This document shows positions 8,671 to 16,512 of a DNA stretch of 16,673 nt, piece after piece. This stretch comes from Larix sibirica (Eukaryota > Streptophyta > Pinopsida > Pinales > Pinaceae), in contig NWUY0300012220.1 in NCBI GenBank assembly GCA_004151065.3, positions 11,052-27,724 of the forward strand, written 5' to 3'. Made by a program: the position numbers and the translations under genes. Positions within the stretch are counted from its first letter, which is position 1. The number at the start of each line of letters is the position of its first letter. The notes below the pieces were generated by a model, which was given only the letters and a program-made list of their open reading frames with translations, ran no database searches and was not told where the DNA came from.

Positions 8671-9490
8671 CACCAGACGTATAGTGGGCACGGTGTAAAC
8701 TGGCTGGGCTATCAGGGTTTCAATTTTGTGTTGTCATTTACTTTTCATGGCTTCTAGATTCATCATTCGCAAAAATTAAAGATGAATGAGCAAGGCTGTA
8801 GTATGAATTACCAACAATTGATTGGGGACCTCAATAAACTTGTGGGCTTGACTTATTATGGTTTTTAATGTCCATGTTTTGTTAGTTAGCAGACAGTGCA
8901 GAGTACAAACTAAGTAGGTCATGGCTGATCAAAATCACCGAGAATGCCATTGGGATTTCACAAAATCTGTTTTATCTTACTTCTAACTATTTTTACGTGT
9001 AATCAATCAGTAAAAAACTTACCATATAGGCACATGTATTCTGTTGTTGGTTTAGATCTCAACTGCTGAAAACTACTTTACTGCATGTTCCTTTATTGCT
9101 TCACCTTTTATCTGGCCAGCAGAAAAATGGATTCAAAAAATGTCAAAACAAAGCCATGTCAGGTTGCATCCAGCGTGGAAAACTCAAGAGGGATCTGTTA
9201 TGGGTAGATGTTTCTGAGTTTGCAAAATAGGTTTTCAAACATAGGAGGAGCTTTGCCTATTGTGCTTTATATTTTGTTTGGCTGCAAGAAATATGTCTAC
9301 GAATAGATGTCATTAATGATAATAGTGTAGAGCCTCAATCATCTGTGCTACTCACCTGTTTATTTCACCTTTTATTTATTTGTAGCAAGGCTATGCAATA
9401 TATACAATTATTTGACATTTATTTGCCTTTTGTTTTCCTTTCTTTTCTTTATGTGAAATAATGTGTTTATCTTTACCTTTGTTTTGGTGG

Positions 9491-9537
9491 TGGGCTCAAT
9501 TGGTAGTCTGGTTAGAGCTTTTAGATTGTTTGAATCC
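9491..9537 (+). repeat. tRNA-like or SINE-like A-box/B-box pair
   Basis: TGGGCTCAATTGGTAG at 9491-9506 resembles a tRNA D-arm and A box. GTTTGAATCC at 9528-9537 resembles the B box (consensus GGTTCGANTCC, one change in ten bases). Spacing is about 36 bases, as in tRNA-derived SINEs. A full tRNA cloverleaf cannot be made because the acceptor and anticodon arms are not evident. It ends only 34 bases before the subunit g exon. Confidence 0.45.
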
Positions 9538-9571
9538 TGTATTTTTATATGCAACTGGAATTGTTATGCAG

Positions 9572-9759
9572 GAGAACATGGCTTCAAAGTTGGTTCAACT
9601 GCAGAACAAGGCCGCTGTGGCTTCACAGTTTGTAACAAAGCATGGTTCTGCCTACTACAAGCAACTATTGGAGCAGAACAAACAATATATCCAGGAGCCG
9701 GCTACCGTGGAGAAATGCAACGAGCTCTCAAAACGCTTGTTCTACACACGATTAGCAAG
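9572..9759 (+). CDS. Mitochondrial ATP synthase subunit g, first coding exon (partial gene)
   Basis: Subunit g is a small membrane-associated Fo subunit of the mitochondrial F1Fo-ATP synthase (ATP-synt_G family; ATP20 in yeast). It works with subunit e in dimerisation and cristae shaping. The exon runs from an acceptor (TTATGCAG|GAGAAC) to a donor (AGCAAG|GTTGAT). ATG at 9578 has a good context (AACATGG), and 60 full codons plus two bases follow, so splice phase is 2. The peptide begins MASKLVQLQN and contains KHGSAYYKQLLEQNKQYIQE and VEKCNELSKRLFYTRLA, characteristic of the plant protein. Plant homologues continue with about 60 more residues (IPGR... and a C-terminal membrane segment). These are absent from this exon and were not found downstream. 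The frame is open upstream, but homologues start at MASKL, so the longer start is rejected. The exon has no stops or frameshifts. A captured fragment is the alternative. Confidence 0.88.
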
Positions 9760-10580
9760 GTTGATATTCTATCATTTTGTTTTTTTAGCATTTATTAAAT
9801 CTGCTAAGTATATTAGTTGGATGAGTTGGTCTATGAGTTGGATGGAGTTAGAATGTTAGAATGGATTGAATTTTCAAGCATGTAGAATGGATTGAATTTT
9901 CAAGCATGATTTTTCTTGATGATTGAGGATTTTGGCTGCAAGTCACTTCACAAATTCTTTGTCACCATCCTTTTATCCTTCACTTCCACTATTTTGGGCT
10001 TCTTGGCAAGATGATGTCAGGGTTGTGAAAAGGGTGCTAGTGTGCTAGTGTTTCCATTATCTTATAAGTTGAGGTAAACTACTTGTATACATTTTCTTGA
10101 AGCACTTTTAAGGCAAATGCAATACAGCAAATGGAATTTCTAAGTAATGTTTACACCAACTATGTTGTAACAGTTTTTGCAAAGTTGTCTATGGCTTCTA
10201 AAGATAGAAATCAGAATCTCAGATGCTTGAAGCATGTAGAAATTAGTCAGGGATGCGACTAGCATTTTAGAACTGATTCAGCCCTTGTCTAATTGTTGTT
10301 CATGCCTTAATCTGCAATGCTTCATGATTGTTTTCCAACTGTCTCTTTATGTTTTACCATGGTCCTTGATTCTTCATTTTCATATTTATCAAGTGCTGAT
10401 ACTGTTTGGTGAATATCATCTGTTAATAATAATAATTTTGACATAATAGCATTGTGTAAAAGTCCCCATAAGTGTGATCTAAATACATTTCCCATTAATA
10501 ATTTAATAGTTTTGAAGTTAAAAACTTAAATGTGACCAAGAGACGAAAACTTAAAAAAAAGAAAAGAAACAGGCTGGAGT
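9760..10580 (+). other. Beginning of the presumed long intron of the subunit g gene
   Basis: The GT donor is at 9760-9761. The following AT-rich sequence has no ORF of interest and no exon of the ATP synthase family. Short features are a 26-bp tandem repeat (9858-9908) and an (AAT)n run near 10427. If the gene is intact, its intron extends past the right end of the window (more than 6.9 kb). Confidence 0.55.
9858..9908 (+). repeat. 26-bp tandem repeat, two copies
   Basis: AGAATGGATTGAATTTTCAA followed by GCATG occurs at 9858 and again at 9884, with essentially identical copies. This is a recent short duplication within the presumed intron. Confidence 0.93.
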
Positions 10581-10683
10581 TTGAAATCTTATCACTGCTT
10601 TTTGTATCTTAGTTATCCATGCAGAGTGGACAATAAAGTTTTCATGTTTCTAGGCTTGTACCCATTATTGAGAACATGGTGTT

Positions 10684-10724
10684 TGGCTCAGTGGCTAGTT
10701 TTTAGGTGTATATGTATCAAATCC
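10684..10724 (+). repeat. SINE-like Pol III promoter pair
   Basis: TGGCTCAGTGG at 10684-10694 is a perfect match to the tRNA A-box consensus TRGCNNAGYNGG as far as it goes. GTATCAAATCC at 10714-10724 matches the B box at 8 of 11 positions. Start-to-start spacing is 30 bases. The 3' end and tail of a SINE could not be defined. The 60-residue ORF at 10581-10763 overlaps this and is not a gene. Confidence 0.42.
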
Positions 10725-10804
10725 AAACGTTGCTTTAAATTTACATATCTGCACTGGAGTTAGTTGCCAGAGTGGGCATACAACAGGCTTATCATACTCT
10801 GAGA

Positions 10805-10889
10805 GTCAACCTTTTTGACTCATGAGTCTTATCAGTCAGCCTACACGAGGTTATTGGGTCAAACCATGGTTGACTTTCCAGGTTTGACC
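10805..10889. promoter_or_regulatory. Cluster of TTGAC (W-box core) motifs with palindromes
   Basis: Five TTGAC cores in either orientation occur at 10805, 10815, 10858, 10870 and 10884. The 12-bp perfect palindrome GACTCATGAGTC lies at 10817-10828. A 9-bp inverted repeat, GGTCAAACC (10857-10865) / GGTTTGACC (10881-10889), could form a hairpin with a 15-base loop. TTGAC(C/T) is the known binding core of plant WRKY factors. Whether this intronic cluster is regulatory or part of a repeat is unknown. Confidence 0.4.
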
Positions 10890-10969
10890 ATGACTTAGTT
10901 ACTTGAGCCTTGGTGCTGAATTATTCTGAGTTGCCCAGGTCACTGCTGAGTGGACGTCCTGTCAATTCA

Positions 10970-11681
10970 TGTTCGAGTTCGAGTCCAACAACCTTGAATC
11001 AATTTCTTTTGATTCGATCATTTCATCAGGTGATGTAGTTTTTGTTAGTGGGAAATATTGGAATCCTAATGCTGTGGCCATTTTATATTTATCCTACAGC
11101 TCATCAAGACAGTCAACCTGGATGCAATTGAAACATCTTGATGCTTTTTTTTGATGTCTTGTTCGAACATGTCCTTGCAAGCCATATGTAGTGTATGGAA
11201 ATTTGTTGTTGATATGTAATGCTTCTACAGACAATATGTAGTGAAGGAATCATATAGACAATATGCCAAAATATGGGCCTATTTGCTTGAAAACTTTCTG
11301 AGATGTGAAACTGACAGAGTAATATCTTCAATGTCAGAGGAAGGGTTTTCTCCAGGTACATACACAAATCCTTGCTCCAAAGAAGGGCAGCTATTTGATC
11401 TGCCCAATATCATGATTAACCCCAGTTAATTGGGCAATCATCTACTATTAGTCCATAGGTTCAACAACACCAAAGAAGGAGTCTTTGTAAAGTATTCAGC
11501 AGTTTCGCCTTTATAGATCTAAGAGAAAGAGAGGTTACTAGCTTCTTCCAAGAAATCTGCAGTGTGCTGGCCTTCAAGAAAGGTTTAGAACTTTAGACTT
11601 TAGGAAACCATAGAATAAGAGGGTGTTGATCTTGAAAGAGTGTTTAAACTTTAAACCGTATGAAAAACCACAGGAAACCAT
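10970..11681. other. Stretch without a confident gene
   Basis: GTTCGAGTTCGAGTCC at about 10973-10988 contains a good B-box match but has no matching A box. Small ORFs lie at 10969-11154 (+), 11113-11367 (-) and 11241-11429 (+). The last has a plausible helical stretch (AKIWAYLLENFLRCE) and a donor-like CCAG|GTACAT at about 11352-11361, but no family is recognised. If the minus-strand element at 12177-12539 is real, the right part of this stretch is its leader or internal region. Another LTR copy was not found here. Confidence 0.4.
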
Positions 11682-12135
11682 AGAAGATGATATGATCCAA
11701 AAACCCTAGTTCTGCAGTTACAAAAGATAAGTGATGCTTGCAACCAAATAGCTTAGGATCAGTTGCTGAATTTCTGCAGTAAAAAGATGATGTGAAACTT
11801 TGGTTCTGCAGTCATAAAATCAGTGATGCGACCAGCCAAATAGCCTCAGATCATCTGTTAAAATCTGCAGTTAAAGACTATCTGAAACCTGGTTCCACAG
11901 TCTCCAAATCAGTGATGCCACCAGCCAAATAGCCTTAGATCAGCTGCTGAAAATCTGCTGTAAAAAGATGATGTGAAACGTTTGCTTTGCAGTCACAAAA
12001 CTAGGTGATGCCACCAGCCAAATATCCTTTTGATTGGCTGCTGAATATATGCAGTGAAGATATGATCTGAAACCCTGCTTCTGCAATCACAAAAACTCAG
12101 TGATGCCACCAGCCAAATAGCCTCGGATCTGTGGC
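11682..12135 (-). repeat. Tandem array of 91-94-bp units, five copies
   Basis: Five units are recognised by recurring words on the plus strand: a GAAAC anchor (near 11701, then 11793, 11884, 11975 and 12069), TTCTGCAGTCA, CAGTGATGCCACCAGCCAAA, TAGCCT-AGATC, and GCTGCTGAAAATCTGCAGT. Spacing is 91-94 bases. Units differ by about one base in six, so the array is not fresh. It lies directly inside the PBS of the minus-strand LTR at 12177-12539 and therefore reads as a repeated 5' leader of that retrotransposon. It has no conserved ORF. Confidence 0.9.
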
Positions 12136-12160
12136 AGAATTGGGAAAGGGAGGTTCACAT

Positions 12161-12176
12161 CCCTGCTCTGGTACCA
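12161..12176 (-). other. Primer binding site of a minus-strand copia-like element
   Basis: Read on the minus strand this is TGGTACCAGAGCAGGG. It matches the initiator tRNA-Met PBS (TGGTATCAGAGC) at 11 of 12 positions. It directly abuts an LTR ending CTCAACA. It shares the following AGG with the copia-type PBS at 16482 in this window. Confidence 0.68.
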
Positions 12177-12539
12177 TGTTGAGATTCACAAGAGGGAGAG
12201 AGGAATAAATGGAAACGACCAGAAAACCTTAATTCTGCAATAAAGAGGACAAACAGCACGGGGGCACGAAGAGATGTGCAATCCTAGAGAAAAAATATTC
12301 CAAGAGAAGTGCACTGAAGAGAGAAATAACCCAACCACAAAAAAATTTCAACATTTTATGGTGCCTGTAGGCTAATCAATTTATAAAGAATAAAAGAAAG
12401 ATCAGAAGAAGTGAAATTACAAATGAGAGTCAGGAGTAGGACATTTTCTCTGAGAGGGGTTATGGCCCCACATTGACTAGGTTGGCCTTATCCAAACCTG
12501 AATATAACCAGTATAGACCCATCTAAATCCGGTTCTACA
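12177..12539 (-). mobile_element. LTR of a minus-strand retrotransposon, probably copia-like
   Basis: On the minus strand the candidate LTR starts TGTAGAACC at 12539 and ends TCTCAACA at 12177. That is 363 bp with imperfect terminal inverted repeats (TGTAGA/TCAACA). A TATA motif (TTTATAAATTG) lies at 12387-12377, about 150 bases from the start, as expected for a promoter before R-U5. The PBS follows at once, so this is the 5' LTR of an element whose internal region extends leftward through the tandem array. No gag-pol coding or second LTR was recognised, so the element is likely non-autonomous, truncated or decayed. The 12539 boundary is less certain than 12177. Confidence 0.6.
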
Positions 12540-12636
12540 AAGCGCCGAGAGGGGGATCAAATCTGCAAACCTTTCACCACTAAACTATTGCGCACATCCC
12601 TCTCACCACTATGATACAACACACTCATGCATGCAT

Positions 12637-12690
12637 TCTTATTTTTTTTCATTTTTTATTTTATTTTAATTTTTAATTTTTAATTTTTAT
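12637..12690 (+). repeat. T-rich/AT-rich low-complexity tract
   Basis: This is a run of TTTTTATT, TTTTAA and TTTTTAA words, ending in ATGGGACAG. It is a simple-sequence expansion. Confidence 0.85.
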
Positions 12691-12889
12691 GGGACAGATG
12701 GACACTTCCCCTCCACCCGGGCTGTAGAAATGTGCCTTCTCGGTAAAATTAAAAATTGATATTGAATAATCCTTATGTAGTGTTGGTATTTATTTTCAAT
12801 GTTGGGACATTGATGGTGTTTTTGCTAAAGTGACCTAATTCAATGTTCATTTAAGTTACATTGATTGTTATCTTATCTAGCTAAACTTA

Positions 12890-13095
12890 AATGATGGGAG
12901 TCTCGCATTGGAAGGTGTTCAAACAAACAATGTTGGGGCCATGCTCAGGTTCGAAACCTGATTAGCCCATCTTACGTGCTTGTGCATGGTAGCATTGGGC
13001 TCAAGTTTATAGTGGAAATATCTTCTTACTCAAATACTAGTCTCCTCAATGAAAGACAATAGGGTCTACTGATTCTCCTGATTAAAAAAACATTA
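12890..13095 (+). repeat. Possible SINE remnant with a B-box
   Basis: GGTTCGAAACC at 12948-12958 is a perfect match to the Pol III B-box core (GGTTCGANNCC). An A box at the usual distance is not clear. An A-rich end (GATTAAAAAAAC, 13079-13090) could be the tail. No target duplication was identified. Confidence 0.3.
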
Positions 13096-13344
13096 CATTT
13101 ATTGTTAGTTGGTCATATTAAAAGTAAAACTCAATCTCATCTGTGCAATGTTATGCTATTGAACATATTGTTATGGATGCTTGGTTGAATTTAATAGTTT
13201 AAGGCTTTTCTTCTACGAATTATTTGTGGACACAAAATTTTGTTAAGCCATGGTGCAAATCCCAAACCATAATTTTGACATCACTCATTTTTTATGGCAA
13301 TCCCTCATAGTTATGACTCAACTTATGAAACTTATGTGGCCCTA
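13096..13344. other. AT-rich stretch without features
   Basis: No ORF, RNA gene or repeat was recognised between the possible SINE remnant and the LTR that starts at 13345. Confidence 0.5.
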
Positions 13345-14144
13345 TGTAATATCCCATTTTTAACCTTTTTATTTTAAATCTAAATTATGCAAATTTGTGC
13401 ATAGGTTTCTTATTATTGTACTTTTCTTAAAGAAGACGAGGAATATATGCTATGGTAATTTAATACTCACAAATATTGTTATTTTCCAGTTAATAAAATA
13501 ACCAAGGTTGATTGAGCATGAGCACCTAAAGGGGGAAAGATAAAGGGGTCTAAGGGAATGTTAGTGCTTATCCATTTTCCATTATCAAACCCATTAATAT
13601 TTTACCATGCCGAGCATATCATATAGTTCAAATGGAGAAAAGAGATAGTGGTATCAACCATTTATAAATGTAGGCAACCACCTCCTATATTTAGGTAGAT
13701 TTATCTTCCATTCATTATTGGAACCAAGAAGAGTTGGATTATGACTCTTCTTGACATCTTTCATTCATGCAATTAAGAGGAAATTCAAATTGGGAATAAG
13801 GGGTTAGTTTTTGGAGAGGTATTGAGTAGAAAAAAAAAATTAACCTTGAAACAAGAGACTGTCATAGTAAGAAACATAAAAATAATAAAAGGAATACATT
13901 AGAATATTGGAAGGAGCCAAGATCCAAGAAAAACTCTACTATAAGTTAATGAGCAGCAGTTTGGACCTTTGTATGCGCACCAAACAACATTAGAAAGAGT
14001 TTCTCCTTATGTTGTGTGGGAAAGTATTGTGGGTGCCAAACAACTAGTGTAGCATAAAATTTAGCAGTAGTATACTTGGTAAATCCTTCCTTTGTTGTTG
14101 AGATTGAGAAATCAAAAAATTCTGCATTCACCTTCTTCACCCCA
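13345..14144 (+). mobile_element. Candidate 800-bp 5' LTR of a plus-strand retrotransposon
   Basis: The candidate begins TGTAATATCCC, a start often seen in plant Ty3/gypsy LTRs, and ends CACCCCA. One base later comes TGGTATCATAGCC, a PBS match. A TATA box (TTTATAAATGTAGGC) at 13661-13675 lies about 320 bases in, giving U3 and R-U5 of reasonable sizes. The terminal bases are TG...CA but the longer terminal inverted repeat is poor, so the left boundary is provisional. The 64-residue minus-strand ORF at 13946-14140 lies inside the LTR and is not called. No second LTR is seen before the copia-type LTR at 16012. Confidence 0.52.
13663..13669 (+). promoter_or_regulatory. TATA box of the 13345-14144 LTR
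   Basis: TATAAAT is followed by GTAGGCAACCACCTCC, in the position and context expected for Pol II initiation in a plant LTR. No experimental start is available. Confidence 0.5.
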
Positions 14145-14145
14145 G

Positions 14146-14158
14146 TGGTATCATAGCC
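14146..14158 (+). other. Primer binding site, initiator tRNA-Met type
   Basis: TGGTATCATAGCC differs from the canonical TGGTATCAGAGCC at a single base. It lies one base past the candidate LTR end. Its direction shows an internal region running rightward. Confidence 0.6.
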
Positions 14159-14605
14159 TAGCTAGGGGGGCATCTACAACAGATTACCTGTGGTTGGGTG
14201 AAAATCCCTTAGTGTTATTCAAGTTGTTGGTATTGAACATTCAAAGAAGATAAATAATCAATGAGTGTTACTAAAATTATTATTGTGTTATGAGTATAAA
14301 TCGTATTGTTTACAGTGAAATTTGTATGCCTGATCAATACACTCTTTTACAAAATTATATTTTGAACATAGTAGAAGTTGACGTTATTGAACTCGTAGAG
14401 TCTATGTATATTACACTAATGTCCAAGAGGCTAGGGCACTCCATCCTTTAATTTCTATAGTTGTGTTACAAGTCTACCCATTTTCAAAGAAATAAGTTAC
14501 ATTTTCCCATTTCCGAGGACCTCTAGCAGCACCAATATTCCATCCAAATCAATTTAAGTTGAAAAATTGTCCCACTGCATTTAGTATTCTTTCACAACAG
14601 CTCCT

Positions 14606-14785
14606 ATGGATATTGCTACCCTGAAGGAGCATCTTTCTGTGTCTGTTGATCTCTCATCTATAAAATTTAATGATGTAGAAGGTAATATAGGTGAAACATC
14701 CAAGGCACCAAAAAAATGCAGTGTATGTGTCATCTACACTACCAAATCTTTGCAAGGAATTAATAGGTTTTTTCCAAGTAACTAG
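14606..14785 (+). pseudogene. Short coding-like ORF in the retroelement internal region
   Basis: The frame begins at ATG 14606 (MDIATLKEHLSVSVDLSSIK) and is open for 59 codons before TAG at 14783-14785. It lies about 450 bases inside the PBS at 14146, where gag is expected. Composition is protein-like, but no zinc knuckle or other diagnostic gag motif is seen. It is probably part of a decayed coding region together with the next entry. Confidence 0.3.
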
Positions 14786-14903
14786 CCACTTTGTTATTCT
14801 CAACCGAAATTTCTCAACGAGGTGCTGTGGCTTGTGCTCCTTTAAATAATTCTAGTGTACAATTCCATGACTTGTTTCTCCCCATTTTTGCACTTGAATG
14901 GCA

Positions 14904-15158
14904 ATGAGTTGGAACAAATCTATCCTCAATCGAGTTCATAGAGATGTTAGAGAAGGTATGGATTTAGTGACTGAATTCTATGGGAGGTCCAATGCAAAAT
15001 ATCTTGAGCATGATATCTAGGGTGATGAGAAGGAGGTAATTAAATTGATTGAATTTCACCTCAGGTCTTGGTTTAGATATCTACTTCGAGTAAGCAAAGT
15101 TCCATAGCATGTCACTTGGAATAATCAACGTCACAAAAGGACATTTAAGATTCTTTAA
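14904..15158 (+). pseudogene. Degraded coding sequence with two internal stops
   Basis: From ATG 14904 one frame reads 84 codons to TAA at 15156-15158, with only two in-frame stops inside (TAG at codons 39 and 68). The peptide is strongly protein-like (RVHRDVREGMDLVTEFYGRS, then EVIKLIEFHLRSWFRYLLRV and a basic RHKRTFKIL end). Just before it, a third frame is open for about 40 codons (14785-14904). This suggests a single ancestral reading frame broken by frameshifts and point mutations. I do not recognise the family. Its position inside the 13345 LTR element suggests a retroelement protein, but a captured host gene cannot be excluded. Confidence 0.4.
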
Positions 15159-15159
15159 A

Positions 15160-15780
15160 TTGTTGAAAGATGAGAAAACCAACCCTTAATGTATTCAAAA
15201 GCATAGGTTAATTCATTCTCAGTTCTAATCAGAAACCAATTTATTTTATTGTATATTAGAGGAGGATTATTCAGGTAAGTTCAAGGAGTAGAATTATAAG
15301 AGACATATGAATGTAGTCAATAATATACCTCTTCTCATTATTGTTTATCTAGTTCATTTACATTGTATCCTACACTATGAAAACAGGACATGAAGATTAT
15401 AATTGCAAAAGGAAGCATTCAAGATGAATTCAGATATTAAGTTAGAGATATGTCTTGAACCTTTGTTTTCATTAATTTCTAAGATTCATGGTTTGTTGCT
15501 GCTACAAGATGGACACGATGGGAAATAAATACTTTGCTGGTATCCCAAACTAAGTCTCCAACACTATCAATGTGTCAATTTCTGGGCCTTGAACTCTTTG
15601 TCTTCGGTATGGGATAAATGGTTATCAAATTGCTCCATTATTATTATTTTTTTCTTTCTAAATATGGTAATGAAAATTGCAGTTTGTGCAGTTTTGCAAT
15701 TTTAACAATCCTAAATATTTTTATTATATTAAATACTATATTTTGAAACTATCCAAATTATGGAAATTTTGGAAATCGTG
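15160..15780. other. AT-rich stretch without a recognisable gene
   Basis: No reverse transcriptase, integrase or RNase H motif was found, and no ORF of note. It is probably the decayed internal region of the upstream element or later insertions. Confidence 0.45.
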
Positions 15781-15822
15781 ATTTGAGCAATAGAAATTGG
15801 GATTTGAGTAATAGAAATGGCA
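15781..15822 (+). repeat. 21-bp tandem repeat, two copies
   Basis: ATTTGAGCAATAGAAATTGG at 15781 is followed by ATTTGAGTAATAGAAATGG at 15802. The small ORF at 15783-16004 arises across this repeat and shows no domain. Confidence 0.8.
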
Positions 15823-15865
15823 CTATCATCCATTCTCCTATGCCGGATTCAGGTGGATACATGTT

Positions 15866-15895
15866 GGTCGGTGAAGCCAAATTAAGGCACCGACC
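15866..15895. other. 8-bp perfect inverted repeat (hairpin)
   Basis: GGTCGGTG (15866-15873) and CACCGACC (15888-15895) form a perfect stem with a 14-base loop. It lies in a locally GC-richer patch (15840-15960) just left of the copia LTR. Function is unknown. Confidence 0.6.
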
Positions 15896-16011
15896 TGTTG
15901 TTTTGACTTTCCAGTGCCCAACTCTGATACAAGCACGGTTTCAACTACCCAGCCGCATAAATTTAATAAAGAAGAATCCAGAAAGCCATCGGTCCTATAA
16001 TTAATAATTTG

Positions 16012-16479
16012 TGTTGAATTTTTGTTGGTTTTAGATGCTTCTCAATGAAGCCATGGTTATCCTCTTGTTTGGAAAATTCGAGAGGCCTCAAGAGAAATCT
16101 GCACTTTGTAATTTTTTTCATATATATATCTGTGGTGAGGTGTACAGAACGCTGAAGAAAATAAAAACTGTGTTTTATGCCCAATTTTGAGTTTGTCTAT
16201 GCGTGTGTGTCTGCATTTTTCCTTCGTATACTATGTTCTGAATTTGACCATGTTCCTGAATGCTGTGTATTTATCTTTGATATAGTTATCAATTCATTTT
16301 AAAGTTTTATATTTGTTGTTAGCTTATGTAATCTACATGTTGGTGCAAGGTTTTTTCAATGTGAAAGAAGGATTTTGCATTGCCGATACAGGAGCAGTAA
16401 AGGGAGAATAGAGCAGGCCGCTACAGGTGAAGGAACAGAGATAAAGGTTTTAATTAGAGATAGTGTTTAATACTTAACA
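16012..16479 (+). mobile_element. 5' LTR of a Ty1/copia retrotransposon
   Basis: The right end is firm: ...TACTTAACA is followed by AC and then the PBS. The left end is placed at TGTTGAATT (16012), which gives imperfect terminal inverted repeats with the right end (TGTTGA/TTAACA) and a typical 468-bp length. A TATA-like run (ATATATATATCTG) near 16121-16131 and AATAAA at about 16160 fit a promoter and polyadenylation signal. The element continues beyond the window, so the 3' LTR cannot be compared. The base-level left boundary is uncertain. Confidence 0.65.
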
Positions 16480-16481
16480 AC

Positions 16482-16494
16482 TGGTATCAGAGCA
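16482..16494 (+). other. Primer binding site, initiator tRNA-Met
   Basis: TGGTATCAGAGCA matches the canonical plant copia PBS TGGTATCAGAGC exactly for 12 bases. It lies two bases after the LTR end and 19 bases before the gag start codon. Confidence 0.88.
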
Positions 16495-16512
16495 GGTTCT
16501 GGAAGCTACAGC

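Noticed and set aside
9461-9577. N-terminal extension of the subunit g ORF
   Set aside because: Plant homologues begin at MASKL, and a good splice acceptor lies at 9570-9571. The open frame upstream is intron and tRNA-like sequence.
11241-11429. Possible host exon (AKIWAYLLENFLRCE...) with a donor-like GTACAT
   Set aside because: There is no homology I can name, no convincing acceptor, and an overlapping ORF on the other strand, so the support is too weak for a gene call.
15930-15945. Minus-strand TTGTATCAGAGTTGG resembling a PBS
   Set aside because: It lacks the TGG start required to pair with the tRNA CCA end, and no LTR terminus adjoins it.
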